64,000 nucleotides of DNA from Iamia sp963728655. GTDB lineage: Bacteria > Actinomycetota > Acidimicrobiia > Acidimicrobiales > Iamiaceae. How positions within the stretch are numbered: position 1 is the stretch's first letter; each line of letters opens with the position of its first letter. The position numbers and the translations under genes are program-made. Where the stretch lies: positions 1,240,001 to 1,304,000 of the forward strand of contig CAVSLD010000006.1 in NCBI GenBank assembly GCA_963728655.1. Reading direction: 5' to 3'. Of this stretch, positions 44,388-53,156 are shown piece by piece. The notes under the pieces are model-generated. The model ran no database searches and was not told the DNA's origin. It saw only the letters and a program-made list of their open reading frames with translations.

Positions 44388-46739
44388 GTGCCCGCCGACC
44401 CCACCGGCCTGTCCACCGCCGAGCTCCTCGCCCGTGCCGCCGCCGTGCGCGACGAGGCCTTCGGCACCAGGGTCACCTTCTCGCCCAAGGTCTTCATCCC
44501 GCTCACCATGCTGTGTCGGGACCGGTGCGGGTACTGCACCTTCGCCCAGCCACCCGCCCGCCTCGAGTCGCCCTACATGGAGCTGGCCGACGTGCTGGTG
44601 CTGGCCCGCCGAGGTGCGGCCGCCGGCTGCCACGAGGCCCTCTTCACCCTGGGCGAGGCGCCCGAGGAGCGCTATCCGGCCGCCCGCGCCTGGCTGGAGG
44701 ACCACGGCTGGACCTCGACCACCGACTACCTGGTCGCCGCCTGCCGGGCCGTCCTCGACGAGACCGGCCTCCTCCCCCACGCCAACCCCGGCGCGCTGCC
44801 GGCCGACGAGCTGGCCCGGCTCCGCGAGGTGGCTCCCAGCCAGGGGATGATGGTCGAGACGCTGCGGTCGGACCTCCTGGCCCACCGTGGCGCCCCCGAC
44901 AAGCTCCCCGAGCGCCGCCTGGCCACCCTGGAGGCCGCCGGCGAGCTCCGCATCCCCTACACCACCGGCATCCTCTGCGGCATCGGCGAGACCGAGGCCG
45001 ACCGGGTGGAGGCGATCGAGGCCATCGCCGCCGCCCATGCCCGCCATGGCCACGTGCAGGAGGTGATCGTCCAGAACTTCCTGCCCAAGCCGGGCACGGC
45101 CATGCGCGACCACCCGCCCTGCCCGCCCGAGGACCACCTGCGCGCCATCGCCCTGGCTCGGCTGCTGCTGCCCGCCGACGTCCACGTCCAGGCCCCGCCC
45201 AACCTGGCCGACGACGTCGCCCCCCTGCTCGACGCCGGCGTCTCGGACCTGGGCGGCGTGTCGCCGGTGACCATCGACCACGTCAACCCCGAGCGGCCCT
45301 GGCCCCACCTCGACGCCCTGGCCCAGGCCACCGCCGCCACCGGCCGCCAGCTCACCCCTCGCCTCACCGCCCACCCTCGCTACGTGGCCGAGCCCGCCAC
45401 CTGGATCGACCCGGGGCTGCACACCGCGGTCATGGACCGGGCCGACGCCGAGGGCCTGGGGCGCGACGACCCGGGCGCGGTCTACCCCAACAAGGTGGGC
45501 GAGGTCCGCAACGTGGGCGACGGCGCCGAGGTCGTGCTGGTCGGGCGCCGGTCCACCGCCTGGTACTCCGGTGCCGACGTCGAGCCCACCGTGCTCGTCC
45601 CCGGCCCCTCCTCCCCCGTCGGCGGCCCGGTGCGCGAGGTGCTCGACGGCGTGCGGGCGGGCGAGCAGGTCGGCCACGACGAGGTCGTGACCCTCTTCTC
45701 GGCCCGGGGCCGGGAGCTCGTGGCCGTGGCCGAGGTGGCCGACGAGCTGCGGGCCCGGGCCGTGGGCGACGCCGTCACCTACGTCCGCAACCGCAACATC
45801 AACTACACCAACGTCTGCACCTTCAAGTGCCGCTTCTGCGGGTTCTCCAAGGGCCCGAAGTCGCTCAACCTGCGGGGCACGCCCTACCTGCTGACCCTCG
45901 ACGACATCGCCGGGCGGGTCGCCGAGGCGTGGGACCTGGGCGCCACCGAGGTGTGCCTGCAGGGCGGCATCCACCCCAGCTTCGACGGCGACTACTACAT
46001 CGACGTGGCCCGCGCCGTGAAGGAGGCGGCCCCGGACATCCACGTGCACGGCTTCACCGCCCTCGAGGTCACCGAGGGGGCCAAGCGCCTGGGCGAGCCG
46101 CTGGCCGAGTACCTGCTCCGGCTCGTGGACGCCGGCCTCCGCACCCTGCCCGGCACCGCGGCCGAGATCCTCGACGACGGGGTCCGCGAGGTCCTCTGCC
46201 CCGACAAGATCGACACCGAGGAGTGGCTCGACGCCCACCGCACCGCCCACCAGGTGGGGCTGCGGTCCAACGTGACGATCATGTTCGGCGCGGTCGAGAG
46301 CCCCGAGCACTGGGCCCGGCACCTGCTCCGCACCCGGGACCTGCAGGCCGAGACGGGTGGGTTCACCGAGTTCGTGCCCCTGCCGTTCGTGCACATGGCC
46401 GCCCCGCTGTACCTCCAGGGTCGGGCCCGCCGCGGGCCCACCTTCCGCGAGGTCGTGCTCATGCACGCCGTCGGGCGCATCGCCTACGACGGCCTCATCC
46501 CCAACATCCAGGCCTCCTGGGTGAAGCTGGGCGCCGGCGGCGTCACCCAGCTCCTCCGCTCCGGGGTCAACGACCTGGGCGGCACCCTGATGGACGAGAG
46601 CATCTCCCGGGCCGCCGGCGCGGCCCACGGCCAGGGCATGGAGGAGGACGGCTTCCGGGCCATCGTCGAGCCCCTCGGCCGCACCCTGGAGCAGCGCACC
46701 ACGCTCTACGACCGGGTCGCCGGCGCCGCCGCCGGCTGA
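44388..46739 (+). CDS. fbiC: FO synthase, fused CofG-CofH (FbiC)
   Basis: Makes the deazaflavin FO, the chromophore of coenzyme F420, from tyrosine and a pyrimidine intermediate. Two radical-SAM halves are joined: CofG with Cys43, Cys47 and Cys50 (CRDRCGYCTF) and CofH with Cys477, Cys481 and Cys484 (CTFKCRFCGF). The fusion is typical of actinobacteria; archaea and cyanobacteria have two genes. At 783 residues it is complete. No other F420 gene is in this window. It stands alone between two sensor-kinase genes. Confidence 0.96.
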   Translation: MPADPTGLSTAELLARAAAVRDEAFGTRVTFSPKVFIPLTMLCRDRCGYCTFAQPPARLESPYMELADVLVLARRGAAAGCHEALFTLGEAPEERYPAARAWLEDHGWTSTTDYLVAACRAVLDETGLLPHANPGALPADELARLREVAPSQGMMVETLRSDLLAHRGAPDKLPERRLATLEAAGELRIPYTTGILCGIGETEADRVEAIEAIAAAHARHGHVQEVIVQNFLPKPGTAMRDHPPCPPEDHLRAIALARLLLPADVHVQAPPNLADDVAPLLDAGVSDLGGVSPVTIDHVNPERPWPHLDALAQATAATGRQLTPRLTAHPRYVAEPATWIDPGLHTAVMDRADAEGLGRDDPGAVYPNKVGEVRNVGDGAEVVLVGRRSTAWYSGADVEPTVLVPGPSSPVGGPVREVLDGVRAGEQVGHDEVVTLFSARGRELVAVAEVADELRARAVGDAVTYVRNRNINYTNVCTFKCRFCGFSKGPKSLNLRGTPYLLTLDDIAGRVAEAWDLGATEVCLQGGIHPSFDGDYYIDVARAVKEAAPDIHVHGFTALEVTEGAKRLGEPLAEYLLRLVDAGLRTLPGTAAEILDDGVREVLCPDKIDTEEWLDAHRTAHQVGLRSNVTIMFGAVESPEHWARHLLRTRDLQAETGGFTEFVPLPFVHMAAPLYLQGRARRGPTFREVVLMHAVGRIAYDGLIPNIQASWVKLGAGGVTQLLRSGVNDLGGTLMDESISRAAGAAHGQGMEEDGFRAIVEPLGRTLEQRTTLYDRVAGAAAG

Positions 46740-46767
46740 TCCACCCCGGGGGCGTCGGGGGCCGCGG

Positions 46768-46773
46768 TAGCGT
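46768..46773 (+). promoter_or_regulatory. Leaderless -10 box of kinase 2 (TAGCGT)
   Basis: TAGCGT ends seven bases before the GTG at 46781. Confidence 0.5.
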
Positions 46774-46780
46774 GGCCACC

Positions 46781-48763
46781 GTGGAGGGCGACGGGGGTCA
46801 CGCGACGGGCCCCGCCCGGTCGCAGCCGGAGGTCGACGGCTACGAGCTGCTCGAGGAGCTCGGGCGAGGCGGCTTCGCCACCGTGCACCGCGCCGTCCAG
46901 ACCTCGGTCGGACGCCAGGTCGCGCTCAAGGTCCTGCGCCTCCGCAGCCTCGACGAGGCGGGGACCCGACGCTTCCACCGCGAGGTCCGAGCCGTGGGCT
47001 CGCTGTCGGGCCATCCCCACGTCGTGGCCGTCTACGACGCCGGCACGACGACCGACGGCGAGCCGTTCATCTCCATGCAGCTCGTGGAGGACGGCTCCTG
47101 GGGGGACCGGGTCCGCCGGGACGGACCCCTGGACGCCGAGCAGGTGAGAGCCATCGGCGCCGACGTGGCCGACACCCTCGAGGCCGCTCACCTGGCCGGC
47201 ATCACCCACCGCGACATCAAGCCGGACAACCTGCTGATCGGACCCCGGGGTCGCACGCTCGTCAGCGACTTCGGGATCGCCACCCTCGGCGACGGGACCC
47301 AGACCGCGACCGGCACGGTGACCGGGACGCTGGCCTACACCGCGCCCGAGCTGCTCCGCGGCGGTCGCGCTGACGCTGCCTCCGATGTCTTCGCCCTGGG
47401 CGCCACCCTCCACGCTCTGCTGACAGGGCGCTCACCCTTCTCGACCGGGGAGGAGGACCACGCCGGCGCGGTCATCTGGCGGGTCGTGAACGAGGAGCCG
47501 GCGCCGTTGCCTGCGACCGTGCCCGAGGCCCTCCGGGCCGTCATCGCCGACTGCACCGCGAAGGACCCGGCCCGACGGCCTCCGGTGACCCAGCTGCGCG
47601 AGCGGCTCGAGGCCCAGACCCTCCCCGCCCACGGGCCGCCCGCGGGCGACGCCGCCGTCACCCGGTCTCCGCCGAGCGCTGGTGGCGACACCGTGGTCGT
47701 GCCTGGCGGCCGGGCTGGAGGGCCGCCGCCGGGAGCGGGCTCCCCCGCCCCCTCCCGTGCCCGCGCGAGGTGGCTGGTGCCGCTGGTCGCCGTCGTCCTC
47801 GCCGCCGCGGCCGCCGGCGGTGCTGCGGCGCTGAGCAGCCGAGCCGGGTCCGAGGACCCCGGCGCGGTGACCACCGGCCCCGAGGCCGCCGACCCGCCGA
47901 CGGGCGCCACGACAGAGGGTGTCGCACCGGTCCCCGAGGTCGCCTCGTCGTTCGTGGTGCGCGACGACCCCACCGGCATCGCCGCCGACGGCTCCGACGT
48001 CTGGGTGACCCACTACCTCGACGGCACCGTGTCGCGCATCGACCCCGACCGCGACCAGGTCACCGCCTCGATCGAGGTCGAGAGCTTCCCCGACGGCATC
48101 GCCGTGGCCGAGTCCGGCGTCTGGGTGACCCACTCCGCCACCGAGGGCAGCGTGAGCAGGATCGACCCCGCGAGCGGCCGGGTCGTGGCCCGGATCCCCG
48201 TGGGCGGGTCTCCGGGATCGGTGGCCGTGACCGACGGGGCCGTCTGGGTGGCCAACGAGGCGGATGGGACCGTCTCCCACATCGACCCCGGTGCCGACGA
48301 GGTCGTGGCGACCATCGACGTGGGCGACGGTGCCTTCGGCGTGGTCGCCGGAGCCGGCGGTGTGTGGGTGGCCACCCTGGGGAACGAGGTGCGGCGGATC
48401 GATCCCGCCACCGATGAGGTCGTGGCCAGCGTCCCTGTCGGGGTGGGTCCACGCGGGGTCGCCGTCGCGGGCGGCGCGGTGTGGGTGACCGAGACGGTCG
48501 CCGGCACCGTGAGCCGCGTCGACCCGGAGCTGGACCAGGTCGGCGCCACCGCCAAGGTGGGTCCGGACCCGCTCGCCATCGTCGCCGTCGGGGCCGACCT
48601 CTGGGTCGCCCTGAGCGACTCGATCGCCCGCGTCGACGCCACGACCGGCGCCGTCACCGGCACCCTGGCGATCGGCCCAGGGGTCGAGGGTCTGGCCGCC
48701 GCCGGGGACGTGGTGTGGGCCGTGGCCAGCGATTCCGACGAGATCGTCCGCGTCGACCTCTGA
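46781..48763 (+). CDS. PknB-type Ser/Thr kinase with extracellular YncE/NHL-like beta-propeller
   Basis: One intact chain of 660 residues. The kinase domain (about 20-275) has Lys50, HRDIKPDN (Asp145) and DFG (Asp163), with an activation loop GTQTATGTVTGTLAYTAPE very like that of kinase 1. A Pro-rich linker, one membrane helix (about 331-352) and seven or so short repeats follow, each of the form GVWV, about ten residues, VSRIDP, then VVAxIPVG, which make a YncE-like propeller outside the cell. It is probably a receptor kinase; the ligand is unknown. The next gene repeats its membrane helix and propeller. Confidence 0.9.
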   Translation: MEGDGGHATGPARSQPEVDGYELLEELGRGGFATVHRAVQTSVGRQVALKVLRLRSLDEAGTRRFHREVRAVGSLSGHPHVVAVYDAGTTTDGEPFISMQLVEDGSWGDRVRRDGPLDAEQVRAIGADVADTLEAAHLAGITHRDIKPDNLLIGPRGRTLVSDFGIATLGDGTQTATGTVTGTLAYTAPELLRGGRADAASDVFALGATLHALLTGRSPFSTGEEDHAGAVIWRVVNEEPAPLPATVPEALRAVIADCTAKDPARRPPVTQLRERLEAQTLPAHGPPAGDAAVTRSPPSAGGDTVVVPGGRAGGPPPGAGSPAPSRARARWLVPLVAVVLAAAAAGGAAALSSRAGSEDPGAVTTGPEAADPPTGATTEGVAPVPEVASSFVVRDDPTGIAADGSDVWVTHYLDGTVSRIDPDRDQVTASIEVESFPDGIAVAESGVWVTHSATEGSVSRIDPASGRVVARIPVGGSPGSVAVTDGAVWVANEADGTVSHIDPGADEVVATIDVGDGAFGVVAGAGGVWVATLGNEVRRIDPATDEVVASVPVGVGPRGVAVAGGAVWVTETVAGTVSRVDPELDQVGATAKVGPDPLAIVAVGADLWVALSDSIARVDATTGAVTGTLAIGPGVEGLAAAGDVVWAVASDSDEIVRVDL

Positions 48764-48786
48764 GCTCGGCCTCCACGCCGTCCCGC

Positions 48787-48792
48787 TACGCT
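48787..48792 (+). promoter_or_regulatory. Leaderless -10 box of the propeller paralog (TACGCT)
   Basis: TACGCT ends eight bases before the GTG at 48801. The start region GTGGAGGGCG is identical to that of kinase 2. Confidence 0.45.
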
Positions 48793-48800
48793 CGGCCGCC

Positions 48801-49859
48801 GTGGAGGGCGGAGACGAGCAGCCCGGGTCGACGGGCCGCCGCCGGGCCCGCGCCCAACCGCGCTGGCTCATGCCGGTCGTCGCCCTGGTGCTGGTGGCGG
48901 CCGCGGCCGGGGTGGCCGCGGTGGCCAGCAGCCGGGTCGGCGACGACGGACCCGAGCTGGGCGAGGTCGGCCTCGACGCCTCGGACACACCGCTCGACGA
49001 CACCTCCGCCTTCGATCGGCTGCTGCCCCAGCTGGGGGCCACGGTGGAGGTCGGCGGCGCCCCGACGGGCGTGGCCGCCACCGACGACGCGGTGTGGGTC
49101 GCCCTGGGGCCCGACGGCACCGTCGCCCGCGTCGACCCGACCACCGACGAGGTGGTCGCCACCGTCGCCCTCGACGGTCCCACCGTGGGCCTCGCCGCCG
49201 ACGCCTCCGGCACCTGGGTGGCCCACACGGGAGCCGACGGTGCCGGGGTGGTCAGCCGCATCGACCCCACCACCGACGAGGTGACCGCCACCGTCGCCGT
49301 GGGCTCGTCGCCGGTCCAGGTCACGGTGGCCGACGACGCCGTGTGGGTGACCGACGCGGTCGACGACACCCTCACCCGGATCGACCCCACCACCGCGACG
49401 GTGGCCGCCACCGTCGACGTCGGGGTCGCCCCCGGGGCCGTGGTGGCGGGGCCCGACGGGGTCTGGGCGGCCACCGCCGACGACGAGGTGGTCCACGTCG
49501 ACCCCGCGACCGACGAGGTCGTGGGCCGGGTCCCGGTCGGCGCCGGGCCTCGCGGACTGGCCCTCGCCGGCGGCGGCGTCTGGGTGGCCGAGGGCGAGGC
49601 CGGCACGGTGAGCCGGATCGATCCCGGCACCGAGGAGGTGGGCGGGTCGGTCCAGGTCGATCCGCCGCCGACGGCCCTGGCGCCAGCCGCTCCCGACCTG
49701 TGGATCGCCACCGGCGGGTCGGTCACGCGCCTCGACCTGGCCACCGGAGCGGTCACCGGCGGCCTCGAGCTCGGCCCCGAGGTCGTCGCCCTGGCCCCGT
49801 CGGCGGGAGTGATCTGGGTCGCCACCGGCGACGGCACCCTCACCAGCCTGGTCCTCTGA
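48801..49859 (+). CDS. Membrane-anchored beta-propeller protein, kinase-less paralog of the preceding gene
   Basis: A short cytosolic N-terminus (1-21), one membrane helix (PRWLMPVVALVLVAAAAGVA) and a propeller of repeats such as DDAVWVTDAVDDTLTRIDP with ATVAVG-type strands. It matches the corresponding parts of the upstream kinase, including the first codons and the basic pre-membrane segment, but has no kinase domain. It probably arose by tandem duplication and an internal deletion. It could compete for ligand, or form a co-receptor; this is inference. 352 residues, no signal peptide cleavage site seen. Confidence 0.8.
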   Translation: MEGGDEQPGSTGRRRARAQPRWLMPVVALVLVAAAAGVAAVASSRVGDDGPELGEVGLDASDTPLDDTSAFDRLLPQLGATVEVGGAPTGVAATDDAVWVALGPDGTVARVDPTTDEVVATVALDGPTVGLAADASGTWVAHTGADGAGVVSRIDPTTDEVTATVAVGSSPVQVTVADDAVWVTDAVDDTLTRIDPTTATVAATVDVGVAPGAVVAGPDGVWAATADDEVVHVDPATDEVVGRVPVGAGPRGLALAGGGVWVAEGEAGTVSRIDPGTEEVGGSVQVDPPPTALAPAAPDLWIATGGSVTRLDLATGAVTGGLELGPEVVALAPSAGVIWVATGDGTLTSLVL

Positions 49860-49941
49860 CCCGCCGGGGCCGACGGTCGGTCAGCCGCGCCGGGCCCGAT
49901 CTCCGGTGGTGGGGCCGGTGGGCCGTGGCAGGCTGGCCCCG

Positions 49942-51027
49942 ATGTCGCCCGACCCGCTGCCGGACACCCCCGCTGCCCCCGACCCCGTCGCCGCCGCGCT
50001 GAGCGACGAGCTCGACCCGGCCGTCGAGGACGCCATCGGCGCGCTCATGGAGGCGGTGGGCGACCCCGAGGAGATCGACCTCATCCGCGACATCGTGCGC
50101 ACCGCCGCCCTGCTGGGGCGCGACGACACCGAGCGCCTCGACCTCAAGATCGTGAAGGCCGCGGTGGCCGAGATGCGCGACGCCTTCGCCGTCTTCGCCC
50201 CCTACCGGGACGTCTCCAAGGTCACGATCTTCGGCTCGGCCCGGACCAAGGCCGGCAGCCCCCTCTACGACCAGGCCCGCCGCATCGCGGCCGAGCTGGC
50301 CGACGCCGGCTGGATGGTCATCACCGGCGCCGGTCCCGGGATCATGCAGGCCGGCATGGAGGGCGCGGGGCGCGACATGTCCATCGGGGTCAACATCCGC
50401 CTCCCGTTCGAGCAGGACGCCAACGAGGTCATCACCGGCGACCCGAAGCTGGTGACGATGAAGTACTTCTTCACCCGGAAGCTCATGCTCATCAAGGAGT
50501 CGGCCGGGTTCGTGGCCCTGCCCGGCGGGTTCGGCACCATCGACGAGACGATGGAGCTGCTCACCCTGCAGCAGACGGGCAAGGCCGTGCCCGCCCCGGT
50601 GATCATGCTCGACGAGCCCGGCGGCACCTACTGGGACGGCTGGGCCCGGTTCGTGACCGAGGACCTCGTCGACGGCGGCTACGTGCGCCCCGAGGACATC
50701 GACCTGGCCGACCGCACCGACGACGTGGCCGTGGCCACGGGGCTCATCACCGGCTTCTACCGCCGGTACCACTCCATCCGCTGGGTCGGCACCCGCCTGG
50801 TGATCCGCACCGTCACCCCCCTCTCCGACGAGGACCTGGAGGACATCAACGCCCGCTTCGGCCACCTCTGCGCCAAGGGCGCCATCGAGCGCTCCGAGCC
50901 CTTCTCCCCCGAGCGCGACGACGACGACCACCTCGACCTCCCCCGCCTCTCCTGCACCTACGACGTGCACCAGATGGCCGGCCTCCACCACCTGGTGCGG
51001 GCCATCAACGCCACCGGCGACCGCTGA
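49942..51027 (+). CDS. LOG-family protein (Rossmann, lysine-decarboxylase-like motif)
   Basis: The central Rossmann domain carries VTIFGSART, VITGAGPGIMQAGMEGA and the signature PGGFGTIDE, which in plants and bacteria marks cytokinin phosphoribohydrolases or nucleotide 5'-monophosphate N-glycosidases. About 80 N-terminal residues and about 100 C-terminal residues are extra compared with minimal LOG proteins, so this belongs to the longer type whose substrate is unclear. ATG at 49942 gives 361 residues. Confidence 0.85.
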   Translation: MSPDPLPDTPAAPDPVAAALSDELDPAVEDAIGALMEAVGDPEEIDLIRDIVRTAALLGRDDTERLDLKIVKAAVAEMRDAFAVFAPYRDVSKVTIFGSARTKAGSPLYDQARRIAAELADAGWMVITGAGPGIMQAGMEGAGRDMSIGVNIRLPFEQDANEVITGDPKLVTMKYFFTRKLMLIKESAGFVALPGGFGTIDETMELLTLQQTGKAVPAPVIMLDEPGGTYWDGWARFVTEDLVDGGYVRPEDIDLADRTDDVAVATGLITGFYRRYHSIRWVGTRLVIRTVTPLSDEDLEDINARFGHLCAKGAIERSEPFSPERDDDDHLDLPRLSCTYDVHQMAGLHHLVRAINATGDR

Positions 51028-51041
51028 GAGGGGCCCTCGGC

Positions 51042-51245
51042 TCAGGCCAGGGTGTCGTCGCGCTCGGTGAGGAGGTTCACCGCCTTCTCCACCGCCCGGC
51101 GGGCACGGGTGAGGCGCTTCTCGTCGACCGGGAGCTCGTGGCCCCCGGCGTCGATCGACTCCCGCAGGCGGACGATGGCCAGGTCGGCCAGCTCCTCGGC
51201 GATGCCCTCCAGACGGGAGCGGATGTCGTCGAACTCGCCGGCCAC
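51042..51245 (-). CDS. Small helical protein, unknown function
   Basis: A 67-residue protein made of two predicted amphipathic helices (about 3-27 and 38-60: EFDDIRSRLEGIAEELADLA and LTRARRAVEKAVNLL). The GTG start leaves 68 bases to the divergent parA-like gene; an upstream ATG at 51305 would run into that gene's control region and is less likely. No family recognised. Confidence 0.6.
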   Translation of the reverse strand: MAGEFDDIRSRLEGIAEELADLAIVRLRESIDAGGHELPVDEKRLTRARRAVEKAVNLLTERDDTLA

Positions 51246-51313
51246 GGCCTGATGATCGCGCGCCGGGAGGCACATGTCCGCGACAGGTGTCGTCGCGCGC
51301 CACACTCGTCGGG

Positions 51314-52072
51314 ATGCACGCCGTCGCCCTCACCGCGCTCAAGGGAGGGGTGGGCAAGACCAGCACCACGGTGAACCTGGCCGCCCTGTCCGCCGCTGCC
51401 GGCCACCGGACCCTGGTGTGGGACATCGACCCCCAGGCCGGTGCCACCGCCTGCCTGGGCGTGAAGCCCAAGCTCCGCGGCGGTGCCCAGCGCCTGCTCG
51501 GCTCCGATCGCGACCTGGGGCGCTCCATCCGTCCCTCGGGCACGCCCCGGCTCGACGTCCTGCCCGGCGACGTCACCCTCCGCGAGGCCGACGTGATCGT
51601 GGGCGGCAGCCGCAAGCCCAAGCGGTCGCTGCGGCGGGTCCTCAACGCGGTCGCCAAGGACTACGACGTGGTGCTCATCGACTGCCCGCCGGGCGTCGGC
51701 CCGGTGACCGAGGTGCTGGTGCGCTCGGTCGACCTCCTGCTGGTGCCGGTGGTGCCGGCCCCGCTCGACCTCCGTGCCCTCGACCGCTTCCGCGACGTGC
51801 TGGACGACCTGGGCGCGGCCCCCGAGCTGCTGGCCCCGTTCCTGTCGTTGGTCGACCGGCGCAAGCCCCTGCACCGCCGCCTGGTCGACGAGGTCCGCAC
51901 CCGGGAGCGGTTCATGGCCGCGGTCGTGCCGGTGTCCTCCGCGGTCGAGCGCATGCCCCTGGAGCAGATCCCCACGGTGGTCGACGCCCCCCGGAGCCTG
52001 GCCGCCATCGCCCTGCGCGAGCTCTGGGCCGAGGTCGCCGAGCGCCTCGACCTCCCCCCACCCCGCCCCTGA
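51314..52072 (+). CDS. ParA/Soj-family ATPase, orphan
   Basis: Deviant Walker-A ATPase: LKGGVGKTSTTVNLA has the ParA signature Lys, WDIDPQAGAT the Walker A' region and VVLIDCPPG the Walker B. The 252 residues are a minimal ParA with no N-terminal DNA-binding domain. No parB or centromere-like repeats lie next to it, so this is unlikely to be the chromosomal parAB pair. It may position some other cargo. The ATG follows CACACT by seven bases, a weak leaderless-type arrangement. Confidence 0.88.
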   Translation: MHAVALTALKGGVGKTSTTVNLAALSAAAGHRTLVWDIDPQAGATACLGVKPKLRGGAQRLLGSDRDLGRSIRPSGTPRLDVLPGDVTLREADVIVGGSRKPKRSLRRVLNAVAKDYDVVLIDCPPGVGPVTEVLVRSVDLLLVPVVPAPLDLRALDRFRDVLDDLGAAPELLAPFLSLVDRRKPLHRRLVDEVRTRERFMAAVVPVSSAVERMPLEQIPTVVDAPRSLAAIALRELWAEVAERLDLPPPRP

Positions 52073-52118
52073 CCCCACCCCACGGGGAGAGGGTGCCGGA
52101 GGGCCTCGGGGGCGCCGG

Positions 52119-52124
52119 TAGGGT
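52119..52124 (+). promoter_or_regulatory. Leaderless -10 box (TAGGGT) of the 52131 gene
   Basis: TAGGGT ends six bases before the GTG at 52131. Confidence 0.5.
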
Positions 52125-52130
52125 CGCGCC

Positions 52131-52877
52131 GTGGCCCGCCGCGCACCCGACGACCTGCACGAGTACGTGTCCTTCGAGGACGCCAAGGAGGCCCGCACCT
52201 GGGTCTGGGACGTCACCTTCCTGACCAGCCCGTGGACCTGCATCTTCGGGCGGGGTTGCCCCGGCGTGCTCGACGCCCCCGCGCCGGAGATGGTCCAGGG
52301 CTGCTGCTCCTACGGCGCCCACTTCGTCGACGAGGACGACCGGGCCCACGTGGAGGCCATGGCGGCGCGCCTCACCGACGAGCAGTGGCAGTTCAAGAAG
52401 GTGGCCAAGAGGCGGGGCGGGCCCACCAAGGTGACCGGGTCAGGCGAGATCGTGTCCCGGCTGGTCGACGATGCCTGCATCTTCCTCAACCGCCCCGGCT
52501 TCGAGGCCGGGCCCGGCTGCGCCCTGCACACCGCCGCGGTCCAGGCCGGCGAGCGCTTCATGGACTGGAAGCCCGAGGTGTGCTGGCAGGTGCCGCTGCG
52601 CCGGGTCGACGACACCGACCCCTACGGCCACGTCACCTCCACCATCCGGGAGTGGAAGCGTCGTGACTGGGGCGAGGGCGGCGAGGAGTTCCACTGGTGG
52701 TGCACCTCCGACGACGGTGCCTTCGACGGCCACCAGCCCGTCTACCTGGAGATGCGCGACGAGCTCGTCGCCATGACCTCCAAGCGCGCCTACCGCACCT
52801 TCGTCGACCACGTCGAGGCCCGGGGCGTGGACACCTTCGTCCCCCACCCCGTGCTGCGCCGGCGCACCGCGTCGTGA
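52131..52877 (+). CDS. Cys-rich protein (possible metal or Fe-S binding), unknown function
   Basis: A 248-residue soluble protein. Cysteines cluster in CIFGRGCPGV and GCCSYGAHF (about residues 35-65), then DACIFLNRPGF and GCALHTAA, a spacing that recalls DUF3109/YkgJ-type metal-binding proteins. Trp is frequent (WVWDV, EFHWWC). Function is unknown. The stop overlaps the start of the next gene (GTGA), so the two products may act together. Confidence 0.7.
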   Translation: MARRAPDDLHEYVSFEDAKEARTWVWDVTFLTSPWTCIFGRGCPGVLDAPAPEMVQGCCSYGAHFVDEDDRAHVEAMAARLTDEQWQFKKVAKRRGGPTKVTGSGEIVSRLVDDACIFLNRPGFEAGPGCALHTAAVQAGERFMDWKPEVCWQVPLRRVDDTDPYGHVTSTIREWKRRDWGEGGEEFHWWCTSDDGAFDGHQPVYLEMRDELVAMTSKRAYRTFVDHVEARGVDTFVPHPVLRRRTAS

Positions 52878-53134
52878 AGCAGTCGGTCGACGCGGGCTGG
52901 GACGACCACCCCCCGGACCCCGAGGACCAGGAGGACACGCCCCCGGCCTGGTGGATCGTGAACCTGGTCGACGACGTGGAGGGCATCGAGGACCTGCGGG
53001 TGCAGCTGGTGCTGGAGGTGCCGGGCACCACCGAGCGCATCAGCGCCCACCTGGCCCCGGCCACGGCCAAGAAGCTCCGGGCCGCCCTCACCACCGCCCT
53101 CGTCACCATCGGCGAGGACGACGCCCCGACCTGA
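52874..53134 (+). CDS. Small acidic protein coupled to Cys-rich gene
   Basis: An 86-residue protein with an acidic Pro-rich N-terminus and a compact beta-alpha region (WWIVNLVDDVEGIEDLRVQL, ERISAHLAPATAKKLRAALTTAL). The GTG lies inside the stop of the upstream gene. It converges on the penicillin-binding protein gene. No family recognised. Confidence 0.6.
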   Translation: MKQSVDAGWDDHPPDPEDQEDTPPAWWIVNLVDDVEGIEDLRVQLVLEVPGTTERISAHLAPATAKKLRAALTTALVTIGEDDAPT

Positions 53135-53156
53135 GCGGCCCGGCGACGGTGAGGGC

